Of a stretch of 64,000 nucleotides of DNA, positions 1 through 12,165 are shown in pieces (the first letter of the stretch is position 1; every line of letters begins with the position of its first letter). Below the pieces are notes generated by a model. That model saw only the letters and a program-made list of their open reading frames with translations, was not told where the DNA came from and searched no databases. Location of the stretch: contig CM070717.1 in NCBI GenBank assembly GCA_036346275.1, positions 6,755,178-6,819,177 on the forward strand, given 5' to 3'. The translations under genes and the position numbers were made by a program. The stretch is from Otatea glauca (taxonomy: Eukaryota > Streptophyta > Magnoliopsida > Poales > Poaceae).

Positions 1-330
1 ACTAGCCTAGCCTTGTTGCGAATGACAACCCCATCCTCACTGCTTGTTTTTGAACACCCACTTGGTCCCAATGACATTATGACCAGATGGGGCTCGACAA
101 GTCGCCATACCTTGTTCCTCTCAAAGTTCTCAAGTTCCTCATGCATAGCATTAATCCACGACTCATCGGATAATGCATGAGAAACATCCTTCGGCTCAAA
201 GGAGGCAATGAAGGCAGAGTGAAGACAGAAGGAGGACAGATCCATTCTTGAGCATGTGACACGCTCGAACAAATCGCCAATCATCTGATCAGGAGGATGA
301 CGTCTCTGAATATGACGGGAGGTCCAGAAT
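1..330 (-). pseudogene. Copia-1 reverse transcriptase, N-terminal part
   Basis: The minus strand matches the start of a copia reverse transcriptase: the 'MHEELENFERNKVW' segment, then 'GTKWVFKNK' and 'VIRNKARLV' homology, in the same order as in Copia-3 at 34700-34890. The frame breaks near 50-120, where TGGCAG of Copia-3 reads TGGCGA here and AAGCAGAGTGAG reads AAGCAGTGAG. The catalytic YxDD region lies beyond the window. The family is certain; whether the frameshifts are real or sequencing errors is not. Confidence 0.8.
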
Positions 331-375
331 GAGTAGCCTCTACCTCTTGAATAGAAGAGGTAGGAGCAGAGCCAC

Positions 376-830
376 TCATTTGAAGGAGAGTCGGAAGGCA
401 AAGGTGGTCTCCCGAGGTGCGTAAATGGAAACAGGAGGCACCTCAGGTGTAGAGGGGACTGGATCCGGCGGAACACCATCATCTCCATCATCCTCATCTT
501 CTACAAAGATGATCTCGGAGGGATAAGAAGAGCCTGAAACATCAGGTCTAGCTCCTGGGCTAGCCTCATCAAAGGTCACATCACAGGTCTCTATGATCCT
601 ATGCGCATCAACGCTCCAGACCCTATAGCTACGAGAAGAAGTCGAGTAACCTAGAAAGATACCATCAGAAGAACGAGACTCAAACTTATCTAGGTTACGG
701 ACTTCAAGATAAAACACTTGCAACCAAAAACGCGAAAATGAGACACCGGGCTTTCGCCCATACCTCAACTCATAAGAAGTGCGATGCAAATGTGCTCTCA
801 AAAACACGATTAGAAACATGGCAAGCAAGT
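376..830 (-). pseudogene. Copia-1 integrase C-terminal region and acidic linker
   Basis: A 150-residue open frame carries the conserved copia integrase C-terminal stretch (SYELRYGRKP, FWLQVFYLEVRNLDKFESRS, DGIFLGYSTSSRSYRVWS). A variable, acidic and proline-rich linker follows (EDEDDGDDGVPPDPVPS) and leads toward reverse transcriptase. It is in a different frame from the integrase core upstream (870-1844), so at least one frameshift separates them. The same block occurs in Copia-2 near 10090-10480 and Copia-3 near 34090-34620. This linker is normally part of one continuous polyprotein. Confidence 0.8.
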
Positions 831-869
831 AGCTATAGCCTCATTAAAACTTCCTAGAGTATCTTGTAC

Positions 870-1844
870 TCATCTAGCATCGTCCCGCCATCTCAACCGA
901 GGTCTGTTCTTCCTTTCCACTATGCCATTCTCACTGAGGCGTAGGAGAAGAGAGCGATGCTCTAAACTGGACTCTACACAAAAACTCTCAAAGTAGGAAT
1001 TCTTGAACTCCGTGCCATTATCATGCAGTATAGCTCGTAATGCACCTGGGAGCTCAATGGACAACCTACTGACCAAACCCCTGAAGTGAGAAAAAGTCTC
1101 ATCCTTCGAGGCCATGAAGAATACCCAAGAGTATCTAGAAAAATCATCAACGATGACAAGAACATACCACTTCCCTCCTGCTGACTGCACTCTAGCTGGA
1201 CCAACAGTGTCCATATGTAAAAGCTGTCCTGGTGCATCAGTCATCACTACGGATGGAGGATGAGAAGCAGTAACCATCTTGCCATGTCGGCAAGGAGAGC
1301 AAACTAAGTCTTTGACCATCTTGAGTTTGGGCAAACCCCGAATGAGATCGTGGCTGCTAACTCGGGTCAAATGATCAAAACCAATGTGACCAAGTCTCCT
1401 ATGCCAGAAGGAGAGATCACGGGACTCAGAAGCAATCAAACATCGAAGAGAGTATCCAGAAGAAGCAGAAAAATCAGCACAAAAGACTCTCCCAAATCTA
1501 GAAATCCCGCAAACTAACCCTCCTGATAAATCAAGGATTCTACAGGCATTACTCTTGAAGCTTACCTCGAAAGAGTCATCGATAAGCTGAGAAACAGAGA
1601 GCAGATTGTATTGCAGCTTACTTACTAAGGCAACATCTTTAAGAATAAAAATTTGGTTAATGCAGATGATACCTTTAACAATGACTCTACCTGAAGATGC
1701 ATCCCCAAAAGTGATTAACTCATCACCAGGGGCTCGGACTAGGGAAGAGAACCAACGAGAATCACCGGTCATATGACGAGAACAACCGGAGTCAACAATC
1801 CAAACATCGCCCTTCCCCATCCGACGAACCTGATCAAGACACAA
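870..1844 (-). pseudogene. Copia-1 protease and integrase (gag-pol segment)
   Basis: A 324-residue frame carries, in order, the aspartic protease motif VDSGCSRHMTG (about residues 17-27), the GAG-pre-integrase zinc site (WHRRLGH ... CSPCRHGK, about residues 147-190) and the integrase core with the first catalytic Asp in HMDTVGP and the second in HDNGTEF. The catalytic Glu would be in the ERKN segment near the C-terminus. This is the best-preserved protease-integrase frame in the window and keeps the protease Asp that Copia-3 has lost. The frame decays after the second catalytic Asp. It would act in the virus-like particle (protease) and in chromosomal insertion of cDNA (integrase). The N-terminus is fused to gag in an intact element, so the Met at 1844 is not a true start. 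Confidence 0.88.
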
Positions 1845-2312
1845 GAGAGAAAGATGACTCAGTACTGGGATAGAGTGAAGACTTAGGAACCAAATACTGA
1901 ACCATACGACACCTCAGAGTACCAGCCACAGAAGAAGGCTGGACTCGAGTGTCTCTCTGACGCTCAACTCTCACAAGATCAGAGCAACTCGGTAGATAAT
2001 CTAGAGTCGAGGCGGGTTGGCACGCCTAGTGCAAAAGCCGTACCATCCCGAGAAGCTCGCCTAGATCTCCTACCATAAACACCTCACGCGGCCGATATCT
2101 ACCTCGATGGGAAAAGCGAGGAATATCAAGAGGACGGCGGAAAAAGATCGACCACGAGCGACTCTGAGTTAAAACCCGATGAGCGAAGATGAAAACCAAG
2201 TCCTCAGACGCTGCCCAAAACAAAGCGACTCTCTAACTTTTCTAAAAGCGGTCGTGCTTTAGAAGCACTCAGTCCGGGATGACCACGAAAACCTCTAAAA
2301 GCGACAACATGC

Positions 2313-4177
2313 TCACGCTGATGATCTTGGCGCTACCAAGCGTAAATCTACTAGGTGACCATCCTTCTTACAGAAGGTGCATTTGTACTTCGCCTTGCTA
2401 GAGACAGAAGCAATAGGAGTTTGGTCTTCTAACTTCTTTCTAAGCTCAATATGGATTTTATCCATATCATCCTTAACCCCAACACACAGCAGGCAACCAA
2501 TTTTTGACTTAACTAGTAAGTCCTTAGCAAGTTGATCACACTTGACATTCAAAGCACTATTGTCAAGTTTTAGTTGCCTACAACTCTCACATGAGTATTT
2601 GGATCCTTAGAAGCATGCAATTCAAGTTCATCATTCCTAGCGTAAAGCTTTCTAAGGTGTGAGCTCATGGCATCAATTTGATGCGATTTAGGGCAATTGT
2701 CACAAGAAGCATTTTAGTGAGCAGGAGAAAAGCTAGCATCGCGAGGAATATCAAAGGTAACAGAACTAGCATTCTTCAACTTGATTCTCAAGATCAACAA
2801 GCACACTATCATGCAACTTCCTTAGGTTCTCGGCTCCACAAGCAAAGCATCACAGAGTACACTATCAGAGTCTCGGGAGGAACATGATTTAAGTAAAGCT
2901 AACTCCCGAGACAGGCTATCTACCTCCTTCTCTAACTCCAAACACCTCGACCTAGCCTTAGCATGAAACTTGCCTAATTTACAGAAGGCATCATTTAACT
3001 CGTCGTAGGTGGGTACCTGATCCGTGTCGATGTACAGCTCGGAGTCGCTCACTTCAATGGCGCCTGCCATGAAGCACATGCCGGAGAAGTCGTCGCCGCT
3101 CTTCACCTTCTCTTGCGGATCGTCCTCGCTTGCATCGCTCGATTCTCGATGTCGGAGAGCTTAATGTCGCCCAGTAGCGGTGAGGACCCGTGAAAGAACT
3201 TCTTGTTCTTAGCGGTTGTGGTACTTCTTCTTCACGGCTCACGAGTGGGCCTTCTTGTTGCGGTTCTTGTCGTTGTAATCGTTCTTGCCCGAACCGCCTT
3301 GTTCGCTCTTGCCCTTCTCGGCTTGGGGCGGTTTGCTCGAATGTGGTTGGGGCCACCACACTCGAAGCGGTGATCACGCCACCTCTTTTCTCTCTCTTAC
3401 CCTCTTATAGGCATGAGAAAACTTGCGAGCAAGAAGAGCAAGCTCATTTTCGGAAATTTTTCCAGGTTGGTCATCGCTTAGCTCGCAAAGGGTGAGAGAG
3501 AGAAACCACAAGAAGAGTCGGAAGAGGAAGATCAATGGGATCGGTGACCAAGGCCATCGACCGAGATTTCGTCTTTTCGCGAGACGGCGTCGATCTCATG
3601 AGTCTTGAGGCGGGAATACAACCCGTCAAGAATCAAGGTCGACAGGTCGGTGGTGTCCTTGATGGTGGTCACTTTCATTTCCCAAACACGAAGATCGAGT
3701 GCGGTCAAAAAATGTCGAGCATTATCCGAGTCAGGGTATATGCAACCGACTGCTCGGAGGTCGCTCAAAATCTTCGTAAACCGACCAAAAAACTCGTCAA
3801 GACTCTCACCAGCATGCTATCCAAACTTGTTGAACTCACGCTTGAATTGGTCCTGTCGAACCGTCTTGATTTGGGTAGTGCCCTCATGGTAAGCATCGAG
3901 GTTACCCAAATCTCATGAGCGTAACGAAGTGAGAAATCTGTCATACTCACTTGGCTAAGACCCCGTATGAGGATGTTCCTTGCGTTAGCGTTCGCCTCAA
4001 CGTCAGCCATATTGCCAGCCGTGACGTTTTCATCGGCAGGAACCTCATATGGGAGTTTCACCTTCTGCCATATCAGGAAGCCCTGGCAGTGATGTATGAC
4101 TCCATGCGTGACTTCCAGAATGGAAAATCGACTCCAGAGAAAATGGGTGGCTTGGTGGAATACTTGTCCATCGCCAT
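2313..4177 (-). pseudogene. Copia-1 gag, frameshifted
   Basis: The likely start codon is at 4177-4175 (ATGGCGATGGACAAG on the minus strand), about 43 nt inside the PBS. The capsid part (KVKLPYEVPADENVTAGN ... AHEIWVT ... VWEMKVTTIKDTTDLS) is recognisable from 4130 to 3530. The first zinc knuckle (FECGGPNHIRAN) is at about 3370-3329, but its first Cys codon is lost through a one-base difference from Copia-3. A coiled-coil-rich stretch follows (about 2820-3100), then a second zinc knuckle (CTFCKKDGHLVD) at about 2390-2350. Gag forms the particle and binds the RNA. Several frameshifts split it into pieces at 3765-4196, 3532-3768, 2822-3106 and 2313-2552. Many coincide with CTG or CAG triplets in the sister copies. 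Confidence 0.8.
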
Positions 4178-4219
4178 AGCTCTTGAGACCGGTCAAGATC
4201 TATGAAAGAGCAAAACCGG

Positions 4220-4230
4220 CTCTGATACCA
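4220..4230 (-). promoter_or_regulatory. Primer-binding site of Copia-1
   Basis: The minus strand reads TGGTATCAGAGC two bases inside the end of the 5' LTR. This is complementary to the 3' end of initiator Met-tRNA, the usual primer of plant copia elements. Confidence 0.9.
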
Positions 4231-4232
4231 AT

Positions 4233-4670
4233 TGAAAGACCGAGATGGTGACCAGAGGGGGGGTGAATGGTCCCAAAATAAATTTTCCCACCTCTTGGAC
4301 AAATGCTAGTCAAAAGTCTCAATACTGCTTGTAAAGAACAGAGACTAGAAAAACACAAGCAGTGTTTTGAAAACAGCACGACTCCAAAAGCCAATCTGTG
4401 ATCTTGGCTTGCTTGTGAGATTCTAATGATCAAGATAGACTTTGAATGCCTTCTCATACGTCAGAGCAAGCAAGATAGCACAAGAGTAAACACCAAAACT
4501 CGATCAATTAAGAATTCATCATGAAGGAACAAAAGATCAGTTTCTTTGCAGAACTTGAACCAGGGTTGCTTAGAGAATTTGGATATGCTCTGAGTGAACA
4601 TTCATCCAATCAATCCCTCATTCTTTGCAACAAGAACCAGAAGCAAATCAAAACTAAAGAGCTGCAAGTC
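4233..4670 (-). repeat. Copia-1 5' LTR, inner part (U5 side)
   Basis: This piece ends at 4233 with GGTCTTTCA on the minus strand, next to the PBS. It continues in 15613-17313 after removal of Copia-2. The last five bases (4666-4670, AAGTC) are repeated at 15613-15617 as the Copia-2 target duplication. It has no coding content. Its body differs strongly from the LTRs of Copia-2 and Copia-3, although the termini match. Confidence 0.85.
4666..4670. repeat. Target site duplication of Copia-2, left copy (AAGTC)
   Basis: AAGTC directly precedes the LTR start at 4671 and directly follows the LTR end at 15612 (15613-15617). A 5-bp duplication is usual for copia integrase. Confidence 0.93.
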
Positions 4671-6283
4671 TGAAGGACCATGTGGAGGTCCATCCATGTT
4701 TGTGATGAGTATTTGACTTTATTTGAGCAAGGTGTGCTCAAGTTTGAGTTTGATTTGGATTGATTTTCAAAATGAAGCAATTTGATTTGTCTCTGCCAGA
4801 GTGGCGAGACGGTCGTATGGACGCTGTAGTGATGAGTTGGATGGTTTATTGCACATCTTTGTGGGCATTGCTATGTGAGGAGTTTCCTTGTCTTTGATGG
4901 TTGCGGGACGACGGTGCTAGGTCATGGTGAGGCGAAGGATGACCGGGACTAGGCGAGGCGTCGGAGGTCCAGACGGTTGGGAGATCGCGGAAGATGATCG
5001 GAGGCGGAGTCGGGCAAGTCAAGAAGACAAGGAAAGGAGATGATGCTAGCTAGATGCGCGTGGATCAATGAGGACCGTCGGATTGAGGTCTAGTTGATAG
5101 GTTAGCGGGTCTAGGTAGTATGCTTTGAAAACCGTGCAAGAAAACCCGGTATGTGTGTGGGTTTTGGGTTAGCCCTTGCATGGCTGTGTGTGTGGGTTAA
5201 TCCTAGCCCTTAGATGAGTGCTCTAGGGTTGAGGGACTCATCCAAGGGTGGTAGGTGGCCCAAGAGTAGTATAAATAGGGGTGGAGGGTAGCCTCCTTCC
5301 CTTGAAGGTGTTGAGGTTTTGATGCTCATTTGAGCTTTGCCCACATGAATGTGAGGCTTTGTAACCTCCCTTCCAGAAATGAAAGTTTTATTCATCCACC
5401 TCTGAATTTATTTTATGCATTTACATTATGTCTTTACTTTACATAATTTAAATTCAGCATTTACTTTCCATAATTACATTCCATAATTTACTTTCAAGTA
5501 ATTTGGATTTGCCTCCTCCTTCTAAATGCTGCTGTTCTTGGATGTTTTGAGTGTGTTCATATGGTTTTACATCTCTTTTGCACTCTTGGATTGAGTAGAG
5601 AACATCTTTTCTTTCAAGTTCCAACTTTGTTCTGAACTTGTTCTTCGCGCAACAGTCAGTGTTTGATTTTTGTAAAAATATAGAAAAATCCTTTTGAGTG
5701 ATTCTTGTTGGAGGAGGTGCGGGACTCTGATATCCACTTACAGAAAAATTTTGGAGTTCACTTGTTGCACCGTTTGGGTGTCATGAGGTGAAAACTGAGC
5801 CCCAAACTTTCTGCTCGAAGTTTTGACCAGACTGTGTTCTTCGATTTTCCTGTTTTTCTGTAAGGCTTTTGAGGAGAAATTTGGTGGAGTTCTTCACGAC
5901 TCTAATTCTCACAGGAGAAAAAGTCTCAAAATTTTGTGAGCTACAGAAACCCACCAACCTCCTGTGCAAATTGAGGACAAGTTCTGGAAATCCTGCTTTT
6001 GCTTTTCTGAAAGTGACTTTTGTGATTTGAATTGATGTCCTTTCTAAAAGCAAGAGTTTGAATTGATTCCTCTTTATTTTGGACACTAGACAACCAGGAT
6101 TGTGACTCAAAATCCCCACATATTTTATGGTACTTATCCATGCAAGCTTGGGGTACACATAGTTGTCTAGTTTTTGGGTTTTCACAATTCCTTTTGGCGA
6201 TCTTGTCAAGGTTTTTGTTGGAGTATTTTGGGGAATTTTTATTTGCGACCATTCACCCCCTCATTCGCCATCTCGGTCCTTCA
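4671..6283 (+). repeat. Copia-2 5' LTR
   Basis: 1613 bp, TG...CA ends. The TATA box is at 5270-5278, followed by a transcribed leader containing GAGCTTTGCCCACATGAA, which also occurs in the Copia-1 and Copia-3 LTRs. It is nearly identical to 13991-15612. Confidence 0.95.
5270..5278 (+). promoter_or_regulatory. TATA box of the Copia-2 5' LTR
   Basis: TATAAATAG is conserved at the same LTR position in every related LTR here (14590 and 29125 on plus, 44168 with one change, 15993-16001 on minus). It is the probable pol II promoter core for the element RNA. Confidence 0.75.
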
Positions 6284-6285
6284 AT

Positions 6286-6295
6286 TGGTATCGAG
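6286..6295 (+). promoter_or_regulatory. Altered primer-binding site of Copia-2
   Basis: Reads TGGTATCGAGCGG where Copia-1 and Copia-3 have TGGTATCAGAGCCGG. One base is missing at the CAG and one at the CCG. A PBS must pair with initiator Met-tRNA, so an indel here in a recent insertion is suspicious and is more likely a sequence error than a real change. Confidence 0.7.
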
Positions 6296-6335
6296 CGGTT
6301 CTGCTCTTTCTAGATCTTGACCGGTCTCAAGAGCC

Positions 6336-8600
6336 ATGGCGACGGACAAATATTCCACCAAGCCTCCCATCTTTAATGGAGTTGATTTTCCTTTTGGAAA
6401 TCCGGATGGAGTCATACATCACGCCAGGGCTACGATATGGCGAAGGTGAAACTCCGTATGAGGTTCTGGCGATGAAAATGTCACGGCCATCAATATGGTT
6501 GGCGTTGAGGCGAATGCTAAGGCAAGGAACATTCTCATACGAGGTCTTAGCCACGATGAGTATGATAGGATTTCTCACCTTCGCTCCGCTCACGAGATTT
6601 GGGTAACCCTCGATGCTTACCATGAGGGCTCTACTCAAATCAAGGCGTGGCGAGACCAGTTCAAGCGCGAGTACAACAAGTTTGATCAAGCGCGGTGGTG
6701 AGAGTCTCGGCGAGTGTTTTGGTCGGTTTACAAAGATTTTGGCGACCTCCAAGCGATTGGTTGCATATACGACTCGGACAATGCTCGGCATTTCTTGACC
6801 GCACTCGACCTTGGGTTTGGGAGATGAAGGTGACCACCATCAAGGACACCACCGACTTATCGACTCGACTCTTGGCGGGCTTTATTCCGCCTCAAGACTC
6901 ATGAGATCGATGTCGTCTCTCGGAAGACGAAATCTCGATCGATGGCTTTGGTCACGATCCCATTGGATCTTCTTCTTGATCCTTCTATTGGTTTCTCTCT
7001 TTCCGCCCTTTGCGAGCTAGCGATGACCAAGCTGAAAAATTTCGAGAAAATGAGCTTGCTCTTCTCGCTCGCAAGTTTTCTCATGCATACAAGAGGGTGA
7101 GAGAGAGGAAGAGAGGTGGCATGATCACCGCTTCGAGTGTGGTGGCCCCAACCACATTGGGCGAACTATCCCAAAGCGGAGAAGGGCAAGAACGGCGTTG
7201 GCGGTTCGGGCAAGAATGACTACACCGACAAGAACCGCAACAAGAAGCCTCCGGTTCGTGAATCGGCGCACGAGAAGAAGTACCGCAACTTCTCCAAGAA
7301 CAAGAAGCTCTTCCACCGCGTCCTCGCCGCGCTTGCGACATCAACCTCTCCGACACGGAGACATGGAGCGACGAGGCGAGGATGATCCGCAAGAGAAGAA
7401 AGGCGCGCGACTTCTCGGCATGTGCTTCATGGCGACACCAGCGACATCGGCGACTCGAGCTCTCAAATGACTCGGACGAGGTACCCTCCTATGACCAGCT
7501 CAGCGAAGCTTTACGCAAATTAGGAAAATTTCATGCTAGAGCTAGAGCTAGGTGTGCAGAGCTTGAGAAGGAAGTAGGTACCTTGACTCGGGAGTTAGCT
7601 TCACTTAGATCTTCTCCTCCCGAGTCACCGATGATTGCTCTTTGTGTGATGCTATTCTTGTGGAGTTGGAGAACCTAAGGACCATACATGATAGTGTGCT
7701 TGTTGAACTTGATGGTCTTAGGTTGAAGAATGCTAGCACTAGTTCTGTTGATGCTATTCTGTTGAGGCTAGTTTTCTTCATGCTCACTCCACTCCATCAT
7801 GCTCTAATTGCCCTAAATTGCTTGCGAAATTGATGCCATGGCGAACACCTTAGGAAGCTTTCGCTAGAAACAATGAACTTGAATCACATGCTTCTAAGGA
7901 CCCGGTCGGCTCATGTGAGGGTCAGTAAGCAATTAAAACTTGACAATGAAACCTCAATGTCAAGTGTGCTAAACTTGCTAAGGACTTACTAGATAAGTCA
8001 CAAAAATATTGCTTGCGATGTCTTGAGATTGTGGGGACTTGGATAAAATCCATGTCGAGCTTAGGAAGAAATTAGAAGACCAAGCCCATAGAATTAGAGA
8101 TGCTCCTTGCGTTTCTTGTGAGGCCCTCAAGATTGAGGCGGCCGTCTTTGAGGAGAAAAATGCACGTCTTTGAGAGAGCTCATCTTTACGGTTCTTCTTC
8201 CTCTCCTTCCCCTGTTCTTCTTGTGCTTCTTTCTTCCGAGATTGCCAAGTATCTTATGAGCACTCTCGAGAAGTTTGTTGGAGGCAAGAAGAAGCTCAAT
8301 CTTATTCTAGACCAATCCAAGATTAGTAGATTCAATCAAGGTCTAGGATTTGATCCTTGGAGCACGCTCGGCGCATCCTCCCACCATTGTCGCGGCTCCA
8401 AGAGTGGTGAGATTGTGGTAGCTCCTGAGTGAGTACCACCGTGTTTAGGTCTCACTGGGGTTGTCCATAGGACTTGACCGGAAGGGTGTTACTCCTATTA
8501 TACGCCTCTAGCAAGGCGAAGTACACATGCACCTTCCGTAAGAAGGATGGTCACCTAGTAGATTTACGCTTGGCGCGCCAAGATCACTCGGCGTGGCGCG
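6336..8600 (+). pseudogene. Copia-2 gag, many frameshifts
   Basis: The start is ATGGCGACGGACAAATATTC at 6336, matching the Copia-1 and Copia-3 gag starts. Capsid homology runs to about 7080. The first zinc knuckle (about 7130-7175) reads FECGGPNHIG with its first and last Cys altered. The Arg/Lys-rich stretch (7200-7320), coiled-coil region (7500-8170) and second knuckle (about 8525-8565, Cys to Arg by CTG to CCG) follow in order. No open frame exceeds about 110 residues. The order of domains, not the frames, identifies it. Confidence 0.8.
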
Positions 8601-9092
8601 TTCTTTGCTCTTAGGGGTATTGAGGTCATCCCTAGACTTTGAGTGCTCCTAAGACACACACCGCTTCTAGACGAGTTAGAGAGTCGCTTTTTTTGGGGCG
8701 TCGAGGACTTGGTTTTCATGCTAGTTCTTGAGTTTTAGTCTGGAGCTGTTCGTAGTCGATCTTTCCGCCGTCCTCTTGATATTCCTCGTTTTCCCATCGA
8801 GGTAGATATCGTGGCGTGAGGTGTTTTCGGTAGGAGATCGAGCAGCCTTCTTGGGATGGTCGGCTTTTGCACCACAGCGTGCCAACCCGATTTGACTCTA
8901 GATTATCTACGAGTTGCTCTGATCGTGTGAGAGTTGGCGTCGAGAGAGACACTCGAGTCGATCTTCTTACGTGGGTGGTACTACGAGGTGTCGTATGGTT
9001 GATATTGGGTTCCTAAGTCTTCACTCTATCCCGATCTTGAGTCATCTTTCTCTCTTGTGTCTTGATCGGGTTAAATCCGGATGGGAAGGGCG

Positions 9093-10480
9093 ATGTTTGG
9101 ATTGTTGACTCGGTTGTTCTCGTCATATGACCGGAGATTCTCGTTGGTTCTCTTCCTAGTCCGAGCCCCGGTGATGAGTTAATCACTTTTGGGGATGCAT
9201 CTTGAGTAGAGTCATTGCTAAAGGTACCATCTGCATTAACCAAAATTTCATTCTTAAAGATGTTGCCTTAGTAAGTAAGTGCAATACAATCGCTCTCTGT
9301 TTCTCGACTTATCGATGACTCTTTGAGGTAAGCTTCAAGAGTAATGCTGTAGAATCCTTGATTCATCGGGAGGGTTAGTTCTTGGATTTCTAGATTTGGG
9401 AGAGTCTTTCGTGCTGATTTTTACGCTTCTTCGGAGACTCTCTTCGATGTTTGATTGCTTCGAGTCCGTGATCTCTCCTTACGGCATAGGAGACTTGGTC
9501 ACATTGGTTTTGATCATTTGACCCGAGTTAGCGACCACGATCTCATTCGGGTTTGCCCAAACTCAAGATGGTCAAAGACTTAGTTTGCTCTCCTTGCCGA
9601 CATGGCAAGATGGTTCTTGCTTCTCATCCTCCAGTCACCGTAGTGATGGTGATGCACCAGACAGCTTTTACATATGGACCTTTGTTGGTCGGCTAGAGTG
9701 CTGATCGGCGGGAGGGAAGTGGTATGTTCTTGTCATCGTTGATGATTTTCTAGATTCTCTTGGGTATTCTTCATGGCCTCGAAGGATGAGACTTTTCTCA
9801 CTTGGGGTTTGATCGATGGGTTGTCTATTGAGCTCCCGGTGCATTCTGAGCTATAGCGGTGATAATGGCACGGAGTTCAAGAATTCCTACTTTGAGAGTT
9901 TTTGTGTGGAGTGCGGTTTAGAGCATCGGTTCTCTTCTCCCTCGCCCCTCGCAGAATGGCGTAGTGGAAAGGAAGAACAGGACCACAGTTGAGATGGCGG
10001 GGCGATGCTGAGCAGTCTGATACTCCTAGGAAGTTTTGGTGAGGCTATAGCTCTTGCTTGCCATGTTTCTAATCGCGTGTTTTGAGAGCACATTTGCATC
10101 GCACTTCTTATGAGTTGAGGTATGGCGAAAGCCCGGTGTGTCTCATTTTCGCGTTTTGGTTGCAAGTGTTTTATCTTAAAGTCAGTAACCTAGATAAGTT
10201 TGAGTCTCGCTCTTACGATGGTATCTTTCTAGGTTACTCGACTTCTTCTCGTAGCTATAAGTGCAGGTGTTGATGCGCATAGGATCATAGAGACTGTGAT
10301 GTGACCTTTGATGAGGCTAGCCCAGAGCTAGACACGATATTTGAGCTCTTCTTATCCCTCGAGACCATCTTTGTAGAAGATGAGGATGATGGAGATGATG
10401 GTGTTCCACGGATCCATTCCCTCTATACACGAGGTGCCTCCTGTTTCCATTTACGCACCTCGGGGAGACCACCCTTGCCT
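9093..10480 (+). pseudogene. Copia-2 protease and integrase remnants
   Basis: DVWIVDS at about 9093 is the protease active-site segment; the frame shifts immediately after it because CTCCGG of Copia-1 reads CTCGG. The integrase zinc region (HRRLGHIGFDHL ... CSPCRHGK) is at about 9485-9612. The core follows at about 9640-9990, with a NGTEF-like segment near 9870 and VVERKN-like sequence near 9960. The C-terminal block with SYELRYG and the acidic linker runs to 10480. Copia-1 at 870-1844 has an open frame for the same segment, so the breaks can be compared base by base. Confidence 0.8.
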
Positions 10481-10659
10481 TCCGACTCTCCTTGTGAGTG
10501 GCTCTGCTCCTACCTCTTACATGCATGAGGTAGAGGCCATACGCTACGGTCCTCCCGTCATATCGAAAGCTCATCCACCGATCGGATCATTGGTGATCTG
10601 TTTGAGCGCGTCACTCGCTCAAAATCAGGTTTGTCGATTCCGCCTCCACTTTGCCTTCG

Positions 10660-12165
10660 TTGCCTCCTTTGAGCGAAGATGTTTCTCATGCATTATCAGA
10701 TGAATCGTGGATTAATGCTATGCATGAGAACTTGAGAACTTTGAGAGGAACAAGGTATGGCGACTTGTCGAGCCCCATCTGGTCATAATGTCATTGGGAC
10801 CAAGTGGGTGTTCAAAAACAAGCAGAGTGAGGATGGGGTTGTCATTCGCAACAAGGCTAGGCTAGTTGCACAGGTTTTTCTCAGTTGAGGTCTTGACTTT
10901 GAGGAGACCTTTGCCCCGTAGCTAGACTAGAGGCTATTAGGATCCTGCTTGCATTCTCTGCATCCCGGGGCTTCAAGCTCTATCAAATGGATGTCAAGAG
11001 TGCATTCCTCAATGGCTATATTGAGGAAGAGGTTTATGTCAAACAACCTCCGAGTTCGAGAACCCCAAGTTTCAAGTCATGTATACAAGCTCTCCAAAGC
11101 TTTGTATGGACTCAAGCGAGCCCCAGAGCATGGTATGAGAGGCTCAAGTCTTATCTTCTCACCATGACTTCAAAATGGGCATAGTAGACAAAACTCATTC
11201 ATCGACACCATGAGTCTCATTTTCTTCTTGTCGATTTATGTGGGCGATATCATTTTGGTGGCTCATCTCATTCGCTTGTGTCTCAGTTTTACGAGGTGAT
11301 GAGCACAGAGTTTGAGATGAGTATGATGGGCGAGTTGAGCTACTTTCTTGGCTTCCAAATCAAGCGGACTCGGGAGGTACTTTCTTGCATCAAGGCAAAT
11401 ATACCCGTGACCTCTGAGGCGTTCGACATGTCGATGGGAAGCGGTGATGACTCCTATGGCCACCACTTGCTGTCCTCGAGCCCGATGAGGATGGTGAGCT
11501 CTTGATCAAAAGGAGTTTGAGCATGATCGGCTCCCTCTTGTACCTCACTTTGCTTCGAGGCCGGACATACATTTTTTCGTGTGTGCATGCGCTCGATTTC
11601 AAGCTTCTCCTCGCGCCTCTCACGCCGAGCGGTCAAGCGCATCTTGAGTACCTTCGTGCTACCGCGATTATGGTATTTGGTACTCTTCGTCTTCTTGTCT
11701 ATCTCTTAGAGCCTTTTCCGATGCCGACTTTCTTTGGTGTAGGATAGATAGGAAGAGCACTTACGCACTTGCCAATTCATTGGCACTTCTCTTGTTTCTT
11801 GGTCATCTAGGAAGCGATCCGAGTTGCTGATCCACGGCGAGGCGAGTATGTTGTTTGCGATTCTTTGTAGCAGTGCTCTGGATGAGATCGACCTTACGGG
11901 ACTATGGGTTAGAGATAGAGAGTGTGCCACTTTTACGTGACAACACTTCAGCTATTTGCATTGCTAAAAACCCGATGCAACATTCCGGACCAAGCACATT
12001 GATATTAGATATCACTTCCTTAGAGACCATGTGGAGAAGGGAGATATCGCGATTCGTGAGAGTGACCTTGATTAGCGATATTTTCACCAAGCCTTTGGAT
12101 AGCTCAGATTTGTTGCCTTGAGGAGTGAGCTTGGAGTCGTGAGCCCTTACGGCCTTTCGTGAGGG
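10660..12165 (+). pseudogene. Copia-2 reverse transcriptase and RNase H remnants
   Basis: Homology to the Copia-3 RT begins near 10660 (FVASFE) and includes YQMDVKSAFLNGYIEEEVYVKQPP (about 10980-11050). The catalytic box reads YVGD (about 11235-11246) where Copia-3 has YVDD. Next come ELSYFLGFQIK (about 11330-11365) and RNase H with the terminal segment HIDIRYHFLRDHVEKG near 11995-12045. The frame breaks many times. YVGD would be inactive if real; the fragment inside Copia-3 also reads YVGD, so this may be a subfamily variant. Confidence 0.82.

Noticed and set aside
3190..4205. Plus-strand frames of up to 127 residues
   Set aside because: They are antisense shadows of Copia-1 gag, whose minus-strand reading matches the gag of Copia-2 and Copia-3.
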